Origin: a virus
Reading direction: 5' to 3' (one strand)
Length of the DNA: 56,526 nucleotides
Virus record (IMG/VR): IMGVR_UViG_3300033571_007182
Span: 1 to 56,526 of that record
Position numbers and translations under genes: made by a program. The notes under the pieces are model-generated. The model saw only the letters and a program-made list of their open reading frames with translations, made no database searches and had not been told where the DNA came from. Shown here piece after piece: positions 16,349 to 24,200 of this stretch (position 1 is its first letter; each line of letters opens with the position of its first letter).

Positions 16349-16900
16349 TCAGAATGGTTTTATTGTTTTCATATATATTCTCAATCCTACAGCTACAAGA
16401 ATCGCCCCCAAAACTACACCTAAGGACCATTTGAATCTATTAAGGCTCTTGGTCAGTTTATTGATCTGTTCATTATATACAACAAGCATACCCTGCTGTT
16501 GGCTTATCTTGCTCTCCCTGTCAAGGATGTCCTTTTTAAGGATGTCTTCATGCTTGGTATCCCTGATGTAATTATCTACTGTCTTGATCACTTCCCTAGT
16601 ACGCTCTTTGACAACCTCACTGACCATAAGATAACCCTCTTCTAAGCGTATCCAGGTACCTGATGCCAGGACTGTATCCAATTCACACTGAGTACCTACA
16701 AATATAGTGTCTGAATTGATTGTAGTGTACACATATACAGTATCTTTTACAGTAATTACCTTGGTGGTGTCATTTACACAATACCCACGCCTAACCACTT
16801 CTTGGGCCACCTGCTCAAACTTCTCACTGTCTTTGAGAACCTTCTTCACAGGGTTGCAAGAGAACATCAATATGGCCACTATGTATATTAGATACTTCAA
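16349..16900 (-). CDS. Candidate unimolecular spanin (lipoprotein plus C-terminal TM)
   Basis: 183 residues starting at TTG 16900, which overlaps the upstream stop as TTGA. The only nearby ATG would cut away most of the signal peptide, so TTG is needed. The N-terminus is a lipoprotein signal 'YLIYIVAILMFSC' followed by NPVKK. The middle has beta-rich and long helical parts ('HEDILKKDILDRESKISQQQ'). Near the C-terminus is one transmembrane helix ('WSLGVVLGAILVAVGLRIYM'). An outer-membrane lipid anchor plus an inner-membrane helix in one chain is the layout of u-spanins, which fuse the membranes at lysis. The preceding gene encodes a single-TM protein, so this is a probable lysis cassette. Confidence 0.65.
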   Translation of the reverse strand: MKYLIYIVAILMFSCNPVKKVLKDSEKFEQVAQEVVRRGYCVNDTTKVITVKDTVYVYTTINSDTIFVGTQCELDTVLASGTWIRLEEGYLMVSEVVKERTREVIKTVDNYIRDTKHEDILKKDILDRESKISQQQGMLVVYNEQINKLTKSLNRFKWSLGVVLGAILVAVGLRIYMKTIKPF

Positions 16901-17217
16901 ATGGTGTGTTCTTTTGGTTTAGGGACCTCAAGCTCATCTTCTTTCTTGGCAATCATTTTATACCAAGGTAATGAAATTGGAGTATTATATCCTAGAGGTT
17001 TAGTATCATTGCAAACCTGCTGTCTGACACGATCAATCTCCTTCTCCAGCATATCAATCTTCATTGTAGAGGCTGCATCGCGTGCTAATAGGGTCTTTAC
17101 ATCATTCTTGAGTTCGGACAGCTCTGCCCACAACATGACTCCTAGTATGGTAATCAACCCTGGGGTGATGTATTCTTTGACCCTGGATACAACAGGGTCC
17201 TTACCTGAACTGCTCAT
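16897..17217 (-). CDS. Single-TM protein with coiled coil; holin candidate
   Basis: 106 residues. A short N-terminus is followed by a hydrophobic helix 'YITPGLITILGVMLWAEL' (about 16-33), then a charged coiled coil ('SELKNDVKTLL', 'IDMLEKEIDRVRQQV'), then a proline/lysine-rich tail. Single-helix proteins with a coiled coil next to a spanin are often holins or pore regulators, but a scaffold or anchor is also possible. It is the first gene of a minus-strand operon starting at the divergent region 17218-17284. Confidence 0.6.
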   Translation of the reverse strand: MSSSGKDPVVSRVKEYITPGLITILGVMLWAELSELKNDVKTLLARDAASTMKIDMLEKEIDRVRQQVCNDTKPLGYNTPISLPWYKMIAKKEDELEVPKPKEHTI

Positions 17218-17284
17218 TTTCTTTTAGATACATATATAGTCTACAGTAAGAATTTAATAAAAAAACAGTTAAAAACCAAATATC
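17218..17284. promoter_or_regulatory. Divergent intergenic region (switch point)
   Basis: 67 bases, strongly AT-rich, between a minus-strand lysis/tail operon and a plus-strand two-gene island, so it must serve or flank promoters for both. On the minus strand TTTG (17277-17280) lies 20 bases before TAAATTCT, a weak match to the Bacteroidota promoter pattern. No clear plus-strand promoter box is visible. The DNA-binding protein encoded at 17285 could act here. Confidence 0.4.
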
Positions 17285-17785
17285 ATGAGTGATTTATGCG
17301 TACCAAATTCAGCCCTGGAATCCCCTGAGGAGTTCTACAGCTGGTATATGAGGATGTCCCTTAGGTTATTCCCTGATATCCAAAAAGTCTATGTGCCTCA
17401 GTTAGAGGAGAAATTTATTATAGGGGAACTCAAGAAGACATTTGAAAGAGTCCTATCTTGGGCAAACTTTATATACAACAACGATTGGTCAATAGTTCCC
17501 TACAAGAATAAAGAGGGGCAAAATGTATCCAAGAAGTGTAAAGTAAAAGGTGCCACCAGCAGCATCACGGATATTATATCCGTAACAGTCAATATTATAA
17601 TAAGTAATTACAACATCATTCAACAGAAACTTGCTACTGTTATTGGTGTAGATCGCTCATCTATAACGTATTACATAAAGAGACACCATGCCAATTGCAT
17701 GTATAAGGATTATCTAAAGAAGTATTACAAATTACTAACATCCCTACGAGATGAAGGAATTATTTCAACTGTTGAAGAAGTATAA
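17285..17785 (+). CDS. DNA-binding protein with DnaA-C-like helix-turn-helix
   Basis: 166 residues. The C-terminal part 'QQKLATVIGVDRSSITYYIKRH' followed by 'YKDYLKKYYKLLTSL' matches the DnaA domain IV / Trp-repressor-like HTH layout, in which 'DRSSITYYI' is the recognition helix. The N-terminal 90 residues contain aromatic helices and a lysine-rich loop of unknown role. There is no ATPase domain, so it is not an initiator like DnaA. It could be a transcription regulator, an origin-binding protein or a small-terminase-like packaging protein. It is one of only two plus-strand genes inside minus-strand territory. Confidence 0.65.
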   Translation: MSDLCVPNSALESPEEFYSWYMRMSLRLFPDIQKVYVPQLEEKFIIGELKKTFERVLSWANFIYNNDWSIVPYKNKEGQNVSKKCKVKGATSSITDIISVTVNIIISNYNIIQQKLATVIGVDRSSITYYIKRHHANCMYKDYLKKYYKLLTSLRDEGIISTVEEV

Positions 17786-18335
17786 TCTGACCCCCAATGG
17801 TCACTATTTGCTCTATTGCCTAGAACATAACTGCGCTCTGAACCTACCTATTGCGCACAGTACTGAAATACACAAGCTTAAACTACAGGGCTTCTTGGAT
17901 GAAGAATCCAGACTCACCCCCTTGGCCAAGACTGTCCTAGTGGAGTTGAGTAAGGACTACTTCACTAAACAGAAGACATCCAAGATAGAGTCTACCACAG
18001 ACTTCCAAGAGAATCTATTGAAGTATAGGGATCTGTTTCCTAGCTCCAAGGACGCTGGCAGACCTGTGCGCAATAGCTTGACAGAGTTGGAGCAGCGAAT
18101 GCTGTGGTTTATCAAGACCTATCCTGACTATGACTGGGATACTATCTTGAATGCCACCAGTAGGTATATCAACTCTATGGCTGGGGAGTATCGCTATTGC
18201 ATGACCTCAGCCTATTTCATTAAGAAAAATGACAAGAGTGGGAACTGGGTATCCACCCTGGCAAGCTGGTGTGAGTCTATGGAAGATGAGCCACCCAGCG
18301 AAAATCCTTTTGAAGGATTCAATCAACTGGCATAA
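17751..18335 (+). CDS. Hypothetical protein of the plus-strand island
   Basis: 194 residues, overlapping the HTH gene by 35 bases. The N-terminal 65 residues look like a winged-helix-type fold ('LLKKYNLTPNGHYLLYCLEH', 'KLKLQGFLDEESRLTPLAKTVL'). The C-terminal half has 'LTELEQRMLWFIKTYPDYDW', 'INSMAGEYRYCMTSAYFI' and 'GNWVSTLASWCE', a pattern I recall from unannotated phage proteins near packaging or late-control genes. It probably acts together with the HTH protein upstream. A strong hairpin follows six bases after the stop codon. Confidence 0.6.
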   Translation: MKELFQLLKKYNLTPNGHYLLYCLEHNCALNLPIAHSTEIHKLKLQGFLDEESRLTPLAKTVLVELSKDYFTKQKTSKIESTTDFQENLLKYRDLFPSSKDAGRPVRNSLTELEQRMLWFIKTYPDYDWDTILNATSRYINSMAGEYRYCMTSAYFIKKNDKSGNWVSTLASWCESMEDEPPSENPFEGFNQLA

Positions 18336-18340
18336 AATGA

Positions 18341-18371
18341 CAAGGGCTCCCAAGATAAGCGGGAGCCCTTG
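18341..18371 (+). terminator. Hairpin terminator of the plus-strand island
   Basis: CAAGGGCTCCC (18341-18351) and GGGAGCCCTTG (18361-18371) form a perfect 11-pair GC-rich stem with a nine-base loop, just after the island's last stop codon and before the end of the convergent small-gene operon (18390). No clear T-run follows on the plus strand; TCATTTTAT follows on the minus strand. It probably stops transcription from both sides. Confidence 0.75.
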
Positions 18372-18389
18372 CTTCAAAGACCAAAGTGA

Positions 18390-18554
18390 TCAATGTTCCC
18401 CATAGTGGCAGGGCATTACTTTGGCTTTAGGATTCACATTGACTTTTACGCCATTGCTGCCTGGTTGTTTTTGGACTGAAACCTTGGGATTCAGACCTAC
18501 AAAAGTTCCATTGCTACCAGGAACCTTTTGTACTGTTGCTTTTTGGTTCTTCAT
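18390..18554 (-). CDS. 54-aa protein made of two tandem repeats
   Basis: A tiny gene read from ATG 18554 to TGA. Most of the chain is a duplicated unit of about 19 residues: 'VQKVPGSNGTFVGLNPKVS' then 'VQKQPGSNGVKVNVNPKAKV', followed by MPCHYGEH. It is basic and probably beta-structured. The gene starts two bases after the stop of the upstream small gene and is last in the operon. It may be a small virion component like its neighbours; the function is unknown. Confidence 0.6.
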   Translation of the reverse strand: MKNQKATVQKVPGSNGTFVGLNPKVSVQKQPGSNGVKVNVNPKAKVMPCHYGEH

Positions 18555-18556
18555 GA

Positions 18557-18727
18557 TTACATACCTTTTTTGCCACCAATCTTGTACTTACCACCCATAC
18601 CCATTTTCTTGGATGGTACAGCTTTCATGGGGACTTTGTTCATTTTCTTTTTAACGCCACCTGGCTTCATGTATTGCATGTTTTCACCAGTGCCCATTCC
18701 TTTTTTTGATTTGGTCATTCCTGCCAT
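18557..18727 (-). CDS. 56-aa lysine/methionine/glycine-rich basic protein
   Basis: Read from ATG 18727 to TAA. The sequence is low-complexity and strongly basic with repeated Met-Gly and Lys runs ('MTKSKKGMGTGENMQYM', 'VKKKMNKVPMKAVPSKKMGM', 'GGKKGM'). It is preceded by CTAACTAATTAA at exactly the same distance (11 bases) as before the next gene upstream. It is probably a small DNA-condensing or internal virion protein; its composition suggests nucleic-acid binding but no fold. Confidence 0.6.
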   Translation of the reverse strand: MAGMTKSKKGMGTGENMQYMKPGGVKKKMNKVPMKAVPSKKMGMGGKYKIGGKKGM

Positions 18728-18738
18728 TTTCTTGAGTT

Positions 18739-18750
18739 TTAATTAGTTAG
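18739..18750 (-). promoter_or_regulatory. 12-base leader element CTAACTAATTAA (copy 1)
   Basis: On the minus strand CTAACTAATTAA ends 11 bases before the ATG at 18727. An identical copy stands at the same distance before the ATG at 19052, and the bases between also agree largely (TCAAGAAA versus TCAATAAA). It is probably a translation-enhancing AT-rich leader or a promoter part, since Bacteroidota rarely use SD sequences. Confidence 0.4.
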
Positions 18751-18752
18751 TA

Positions 18753-19052
18753 TTACTTCTTTTTCTTTGCAGCCATTTTCTTCTTAGGGGCAGCCATCAT
18801 CTTTTTCTTAGTGCCTCCCATCTTCATGGTGCCACCATTTTTTTGTTGACCCATTTTTATCCTTTGCTCTGCAGACACATTAAGCAAATCCAAAGCTGCT
18901 TTGCCCTCTGCAGAATTTGGGTTAAGAATATTTCCCTTGGAATCTTTAACTACATTTCCGCTCTTACTCAATGTGTATTTAGGCGTAGAAGTGCTATCTG
19001 AAACTTGACTACCATTTGTACCTTGGTACTTCTTAATTGTTTTCTTTTTCAT
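18753..19052 (-). CDS. 99-aa basic protein with low-complexity tail
   Basis: The N-terminus is 'MKKKTIKKYQGTNGSQVSDS'. A short ordered segment follows ('PKYTLSKSGNVVKDSKGNIL', 'AEGKAALDLLNVSAEQRIKM'), then a tail of repeated 'GGTMKMGGTKKK' and 'APKKKMAAKKKK'. The tail repeats the Met-Lys-Gly style of the gene below, suggesting duplication or common selection. It is probably a virion-packaged DNA-binding protein. Confidence 0.7.
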   Translation of the reverse strand: MKKKTIKKYQGTNGSQVSDSTSTPKYTLSKSGNVVKDSKGNILNPNSAEGKAALDLLNVSAEQRIKMGQQKNGGTMKMGGTKKKMMAAPKKKMAAKKKK

Positions 19053-19063
19053 TTTATTGATTG

Positions 19064-19075
19064 TTAATTAGTTAG
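19064..19075 (-). promoter_or_regulatory. 12-base leader element CTAACTAATTAA (copy 2)
   Basis: Identical to the copy at 18739-18750 and also placed exactly 11 bases before its start codon (19052), inside the short gap between two small basic genes. The two whole leaders align from the upstream stop codon to the ATG with few differences, as if one leader were copied. Confidence 0.4.
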
Positions 19076-19078
19076 ATA

Positions 19079-19351
19079 TTATTTTTTCTTATTCTTCTTA
19101 GCTCCCGCAATGCGATCAGCTGCTGTAATCTTATCATAAGGAGGAGCTAAAGCTGCAAACTTCTTAGCTTTAGTGCTGCCACCTTTCTTATACATGGCAT
19201 AGTTACTCATGGTATCACCTGAGATAGCCATAGGTTCTTTTGGTGAACGTTTATCTAATGTAGCACGCTTGGGGATACCTGCAGTACTCTTTGTTGACTT
19301 CCCTGTTTTTCTGGCGGGTGAAGTCTTCGCCTTTCCTTTGTTCTGTGACAT
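19079..19351 (-). CDS. 90-aa basic protein, small virion-protein type
   Basis: The N-terminus is Lys/Ser/Thr-rich and disordered ('KGKAKTSPARKTGKSTKS'). A short ordered C-terminal module 'AKKFAALAPPYDKITAADRIAGAKK' follows, ending in a Lys tail. In other large phages the 'FAALAPP..KIT.AD.I.GA' segment occurs, from memory, at the end of similar glycine- and lysine-rich proteins, possibly as an anchoring or packaging tag. It starts one base after the stop of a further small gene in the same operon. Confidence 0.7.
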   Translation of the reverse strand: MSQNKGKAKTSPARKTGKSTKSTAGIPKRATLDKRSPKEPMAISGDTMSNYAMYKKGGSTKAKKFAALAPPYDKITAADRIAGAKKNKKK

Positions 19352-19352
19352 G

Positions 19353-19541
19353 TTATTTCTTTTTACGCATTTTACCTAGTGTTTGAGCCAGTGCAGCTTG
19401 ACGCTTGGTACGAGTACTGGCCTTGCTGCCCTCTTTTAATACGGATTTAGCATATGCTGCAGTAGACTTACCTGCCGCCTTAGCCTTGGCTGTAAAGGCA
19501 CCTGGGCGTTTGATAGCCTTCTGTATCCACTTTTCAGCCAT
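19353..19541 (-). CDS. 62-aa lysine/alanine-rich basic protein
   Basis: Begins 'MAEKWIQKAIKRPGAFTAKA', continues with alanine- and lysine-rich helices and ends 'TKRQAALAQTLGKMRKKK'. I recognise the 'EKWIQKAIK.PG...' start and the 'R..LA.TL.KM.KK' end as a very common layout of short basic proteins in large environmental phages. Histone-like composition suggests DNA binding in the capsid. It is tightly spaced within the operon. Confidence 0.75.
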   Translation of the reverse strand: MAEKWIQKAIKRPGAFTAKAKAAGKSTAAYAKSVLKEGSKASTRTKRQAALAQTLGKMRKKK

Positions 19542-19543
19542 GA

Positions 19544-19747
19544 TTATTTCTTCTTTGTGGTCTTACCTGTGGTCTTACCACCCATTACAAGTTTGTTCAG
19601 ATCCATAGCTGCTTGTCGTACAGCATTCATCCTAGATGCATCCTGTTGAATCTCTCCAGCTCTTTGAAGAGTGCGTAGATCATCTTCTGTTCTCCAGCGC
19701 TTTTCTTCCTTAGACATTTTGATAGGTGTGGGTTTTAGCTTTGCCAT
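19544..19747 (-). CDS. 67-aa basic helical protein
   Basis: 'MAKLKPTPIKMSKEEKRWRT' followed by a long amphipathic helix ('EDDLRTLQRAGEIQQDASRM', 'VRQAAMDLNKLVMGG') and a 'KTTGKTTKKK' tail. The central 'R..DD.RTLQRA.EI..D..R...' helix is, from memory, conserved in small phage virion proteins. A 29-base gap separates it from the gene upstream. It is probably structural or DNA-associated. Confidence 0.7.
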   Translation of the reverse strand: MAKLKPTPIKMSKEEKRWRTEDDLRTLQRAGEIQQDASRMNAVRQAAMDLNKLVMGGKTTGKTTKKK

Positions 19748-19776
19748 GATTTGGTTGGTTTAGACCGTAAATATAA

Positions 19777-20058
19777 TTAGCAATTCCATTTTCGCAAAGA
19801 CTTATTGATCCTTGAGTTAGGATCATTAGCGGTCTTAGCTGAGGTCAGCCTCTTTTTCATACCTGACATTCGAGCGCAAAATGACTTCCTCCTTTTGGCG
19901 TCCTTGCTCCCCTTCTTGATCTTGGAAGGTTTGGTGGTGACTGCTGTCTGAAGTTTGCTTCCAGGGTTTGCTCTCCTGTAGGATGCGACACCTTTTGCAT
20001 TCAGACCACCCTTGGGATCTTTCCCTTCTTTGCGTTGCCATGCTGCGGACTTAGCCAT
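19777..20058 (-). CDS. DUF6321-like small basic phage protein
   Basis: 93 residues: 'SAAWQRKEGKDPKGGLNAKG', 'SYRRANPGSKLQ', 'KGSKDAKRRKSFCARMSGM' and the closing 'SRINKSLRKWNC'. This combination is the hallmark of a widespread small protein family of large phages that I know as DUF6321. The paired cysteines (in 'FCARM' and at the very C-terminus) are kept and could bind metal or form a disulfide. It is strongly basic, and a virion or DNA-packaging role is likely but unproven. Confidence 0.75.
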   Translation of the reverse strand: MAKSAAWQRKEGKDPKGGLNAKGVASYRRANPGSKLQTAVTTKPSKIKKGSKDAKRRKSFCARMSGMKKRLTSAKTANDPNSRINKSLRKWNC

Positions 20059-20060
20059 GG

Positions 20061-20213
20061 TTATTTTTTTGATTTAGCTTTAATCTTACGCTCCTGCTTG
20101 AGCATCTGAGCTGTAGGTTTCTTGCCTGATCCTTTGTTGGCGCGGATATTATCCCACAATCCCCTTTGGGAGTAGGAGCCATCAGCACGCTTGATCATCT
20201 GTTTCTTTTTCAT
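20061..20213 (-). CDS. 50-aa basic protein (RADGSYSQRGLWDNI family)
   Basis: A tiny gene from ATG 20213 to TAA. The start overlaps the stop of the 278-aa gene as ATGA, and the stop lies two bases before the next start. The sequence holds 'RADGSYSQRGLWDNIRANKG' and 'KKPTAQMLKQERKIK'. The 'GLWDNI......G.KPT..ML.QE.KI' pattern recurs, from memory, in small basic proteins of large phages. Function unknown; probably a structural or DNA-binding companion. Confidence 0.65.
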   Translation of the reverse strand: MKKKQMIKRADGSYSQRGLWDNIRANKGSGKKPTAQMLKQERKIKAKSKK

Positions 20214-21046
20214 GGACAAGTTATTTCAATAGAATTGAAAGTAGACCAAGTTGGCGAATAAGCCAAATAGGCATCCTTTATTTGTACAATGTATTGATCA
20301 TTTATAATATCATAAGTGGATGTTATCGTTGTAGAGGCTCCACTCAATTGTTTATAGTATGCTTCTGCTGCAGCAATATCTGAAGGGTTAGCAACATCTA
20401 GATTAGAACCCCATGTTTTCACAGGGTATATACTGTTAACAATAAAATCAACACCTGAGATTATATCACCTATGAAACTGAAAGCTGATGGAATCTGAAG
20501 CTCATAGCAAGTCTTGGTACATAATGTTCTCCAAGTCAATGTTATTGGACTACCTATATTATCTAAGATTGTGAAAACAGGATCAACAGTACCATAATAC
20601 CAAATGATAACTTCTTGGCCGAAAAACAGTTCACTTATATTTGTAACAGGCGTATTTACATTGCAACCCTCAGAGGCCGCAACTGAAATGTAATTTAGAT
20701 CAAAATCAAGACCATTAATTGTCCAACCAGTAAAATTGTAAAGCGATGCCCCAAGAACAGATGATACTGTAGCATACCTGAAGTTATCACACGGAGGAAC
20801 AAATGCGATAGAATTGTAAATCTTTCCTTTATACCAAGGATAAATCATATACCTGTACTTACCCTCATTAAGGAGTCTCCAAGCAGCTGTAGGTTCATTG
20901 GCATCACCATAGACCACAAGCTTCTCATACAGCTTACGCAGTTCACGCTGAGTCCAATTATAGACACCACCCCTTGGACCTCTCCAAGGCATAGACCGCA
21001 TCTTACTAATGCAGTTCCATAACTGTTGTTTTTCAGTAGGGGTCAT
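20210..21046 (-). CDS. Hypothetical beta-rich protein, possible minor virion protein
   Basis: 278 residues. A helical N-terminus ('PTEKQQLWNCISKMRSM', 'TQRELRKLYEKLVVYGD') is followed by a long beta-rich part with many Asn/Thr/aromatic residues and ends 'IEITCP'. There is no signal peptide or membrane helix. Both ends overlap neighbouring tiny genes by four bases (ATGA), so it belongs to the small basic protein operon although it is itself not lysine-rich. It could be a minor capsid, decoration or tail accessory protein; I do not recognise the family. Confidence 0.65.
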   Translation of the reverse strand: MTPTEKQQLWNCISKMRSMPWRGPRGGVYNWTQRELRKLYEKLVVYGDANEPTAAWRLLNEGKYRYMIYPWYKGKIYNSIAFVPPCDNFRYATVSSVLGASLYNFTGWTINGLDFDLNYISVAASEGCNVNTPVTNISELFFGQEVIIWYYGTVDPVFTILDNIGSPITLTWRTLCTKTCYELQIPSAFSFIGDIISGVDFIVNSIYPVKTWGSNLDVANPSDIAAAEAYYKQLSGASTTITSTYDIINDQYIVQIKDAYLAYSPTWSTFNSIEITCP

Positions 21047-21186
21047 CTACCTTGTCCTCGGTATTGTTTCTTGTATAACTTACTGGACTTCAGCTTACTA
21101 CTTTTAGTTTTAGCATGAATACCAGGTCTATTAACTTCAGTTTTGACAACGGTCTTGACGCTGTCTGTCTTTTTAGGTTTGGCCAT
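21043..21186 (-). CDS. 47-aa basic protein (NRPGIHAKTK family)
   Basis: A tiny gene from ATG 21186 to TGA. It is very basic: 'VNRPGIHAKTKSSKLKSSK' then 'YKKQYRGQGR'. The 'NRPG(I/V)H.KTK.S..K.SK.Y.K.YRGQG' pattern is one I recall as a common tiny protein of Bacteroidota and other environmental phages. The stop overlaps the start of the 278-aa gene by four bases. It is first in the small-gene operon below the giant genes. Confidence 0.65.
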   Translation of the reverse strand: MAKPKKTDSVKTVVKTEVNRPGIHAKTKSSKLKSSKLYKKQYRGQGR

Positions 21187-21225
21187 ACTATAATATAAGC
21201 AAAATTTAGTTGGAAATCAATTGTA

Positions 21226-24200
21226 TTACTTCATTTTAAGGTTGGCTTTAGCAGCTTCATATGGCTCAAATGTATCTACAACGTTGGACCAACCTGTAAG
21301 ATCATAGAGATTCTTCAACACTTTGGCATCTCCTTCTTCAAACCTGGCTGTATCCCTTTGATAGAACCCACGCTCATAGGCAAACATACTTCCTGTAGTG
21401 TGGTAATTTGCCCAGAAGAATGCATTATTACCCAGTTCCCAGATAGTCTTACCCTCCCTGAAAGCTGAAGTAAAGCTGCCAAAGTTGTCAATGTAATCCC
21501 CAGGCTTACCAACCACAAACAAAGGCACCATAGACCGTGATTCATTACTCACTTTTACAAGCGCACGCATCATACTCAGTTCAGCATAAGTGAAATCTTC
21601 CTCATCCCCATCATATAAAGCACTCCTGAGGGTTTGATAAAGCATGTAGAAAGCAATAGCTATAAGGATTTCACGCCCAGCCATAGCTGCACGCCCCCTA
21701 TAGAAGTCATGTTGCTCAATACCAGTATCCGCATTTATCTTCTTTTTAACCAGTCCTGGCAGAAGAGTATCATAGAGAAGTGTCTTAGTCGCTTTACCCA
21801 GGCCATAGTACTGATACATTCTTCCAAGTGCCATATACCAACCCATGTAAGCTTCCTGGGTATCCCAAGAATACATGGATCCAACTCCCTCGCGTTTACC
21901 TAAATGGAAGCGAACTGATACAGCTGGGATAAGATACTTACGATAGAACTCATAGAGTGAACCCAGCATTGTACTACCAAACTTACTTTTGGTATAGTTG
22001 GCATAGTTACCCTGGTGCCTATATATCTCACCCATTATCAATGACTTAAGACTGTTGATCTCTTGTTGGGAGATGTTCACATTCTTCTTGGGTGCTATGC
22101 TGTTGTTTTCATCTATACCAAACGCATCTATGGCATTCACATATACGATACTTCCATCAGGATTCTTTTTGACAACCCTGTTGCCTTGATCATCCATCAG
22201 TAAATTACCCTGGCTATCTGTATCAAATACCTCATAGCGGCGACCATCCATGATCATCAACATAGTGGTAAGTCCTATTTCAATCTCACCTTTATCCTGT
22301 AAAGCCATGGACAAGTCAGTGATGTTGAAAATCCTGTTACCAAGCCTTCTCATCTTACTCACTGTATTGGCATCAAACAACCTGTCCAGATCTTTGGACA
22401 ATGGATTCATATATCTAAACAACTTGGTCTCAAAACTTGCATCAGATACAGTACCCCAGTCTGCAATCATCTTAGGGAACCATCTGGTGTATATCATCTT
22501 TTTAGCGTTCAGATAGTTCTGAGTACTGGCATGTCTATGGTTGGAAGTTGAAAGGAATGCCTGAACGTTTCCAGATAACATGTTACCAAACTGCATAGGC
22601 ACATCAAATGCCATACGAGCAAAGCTGGCCACACCCATGAACAGACGCATGGTTTTTCTATTGAACACACTGTTCTCAGAATCTCCCTTTTCAAACAGCT
22701 TTCCAAATATGAACTTGTCTTTGTTGTATTCAATCTGGGTGATGATTGAGTTTATAGCCTCAAGCCTTTGAGCATGGGATTCCTTATTGGCATCCTGTAG
22801 ACCTGCGCTTTGATCCTGTATCTGACGCTGAATGTCTTTCAAGAATGTCAAGACTGCCGACATCTCATTGGATATCATAGCCATCTTTCTATTGGTGTAG
22901 TACCCCGCATTCCAATTCACAATGGCACCTATGCCATCAGTGGTGGTAAGTGCTGCAGGAACAAGGTGGTTCTCTTTGAACAACACCCGCTGTTGTCCTG
23001 CTATACCTGATTCATTGGTTGCTTTCTCTAGCTCACTGTTCTGATATGAAATCTCCTGGAGTTTCTCCTGATACTCCCTAGCCATACCATCCATCCCTTT
23101 TGCCATGACATTCTCTAGTGCGAGCTGTTGGACATAAGGAAGATTAAAGCCTAGTCTTTTACCACTGGCATTCTTCTGCTTAATCAGATACTGCTCTATA
23201 ATCCACTTCTTGTAGAAATCCTTTGCTATAGGATTATTCTGCACAGTCATGAAGTTTGGATTCACGAACTTGGCACTAGGTGATATCTCAAACTCATTGA
23301 TGGTTTCATTGAACCTGATGCCTTTTGGCATAGGATACATGCCCCCACCCATCCTGTCCTCCACAAAGGAGTTCTGATACTTGGGATTGTATGACTCAGA
23401 CTTCAGACGCTTGATGCGATACTTCTTGTTAGGGAATCTCTCCATGTCAGCAGGATTCTTAGGCTGCTTGACAAACAGATAAGAGTTGGGAAGTTCCTTC
23501 AATGCTTTTCTTTCAGCAATGATGTTCTCTCCCAAGGTATACTTGCTCTGGTTATTCTTATTGAAGAAATCTGCAAACTCCCTTTCTGTCTTTTCATAGT
23601 GACTCTGGGCAGCATCAAGCTGATCACGTAAGCCAATGGACTCTGGTGCCTCAGTGAATTTCTTCTTGGCTTCATTCAATGCAGCGTATGCTTTGCGTAC
23701 AGTATCTTTCAATTGATCCCTTTGACGTATGTATCTTGGATCAAGGACTTTGATTTCTATATTGGCAAGCCTTTGTGTGACTATTGTCAAGTCCGCCGCC
23801 TCACCCTCTGTCAAAGGAGATGTTTCCCTCAAGTATGCCAACCTATTGGATATCTGCTCGTCCAAAGCATGATACCTATCAATGTCTTCCTGGTTAAGGT
23901 AGTTGAAATTAAACTTGCCTCTGATCTTTGCCTTGGCTTTGATAAGGGATCTCTCACGATACAGATTACCTAACACCTCATCCTTACCAAGGATGTCCAT
24001 CATGTCCTCATACAACTTTTCCCTGGCTTGATTCCAATCTTCAGTAGGAACTTCATTGGTGTTATTGTAATCCCACCTTTCCAAAGCCTTCTTGTCGCCG
24101 CTGGCTTCAATAGCAACACGCTTCTTTGCCCACAGGGTATAGTTATAATCAAACTCAAAGTACTCCAATAAAGCATCAATCCTTTCTTGTGCTTCAGGAT

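Noticed and set aside
17285-17785. A DnaA replication initiator
   Set aside because: Only a domain IV-like HTH is visible. There is no AAA+ ATPase part and the protein is far too short.
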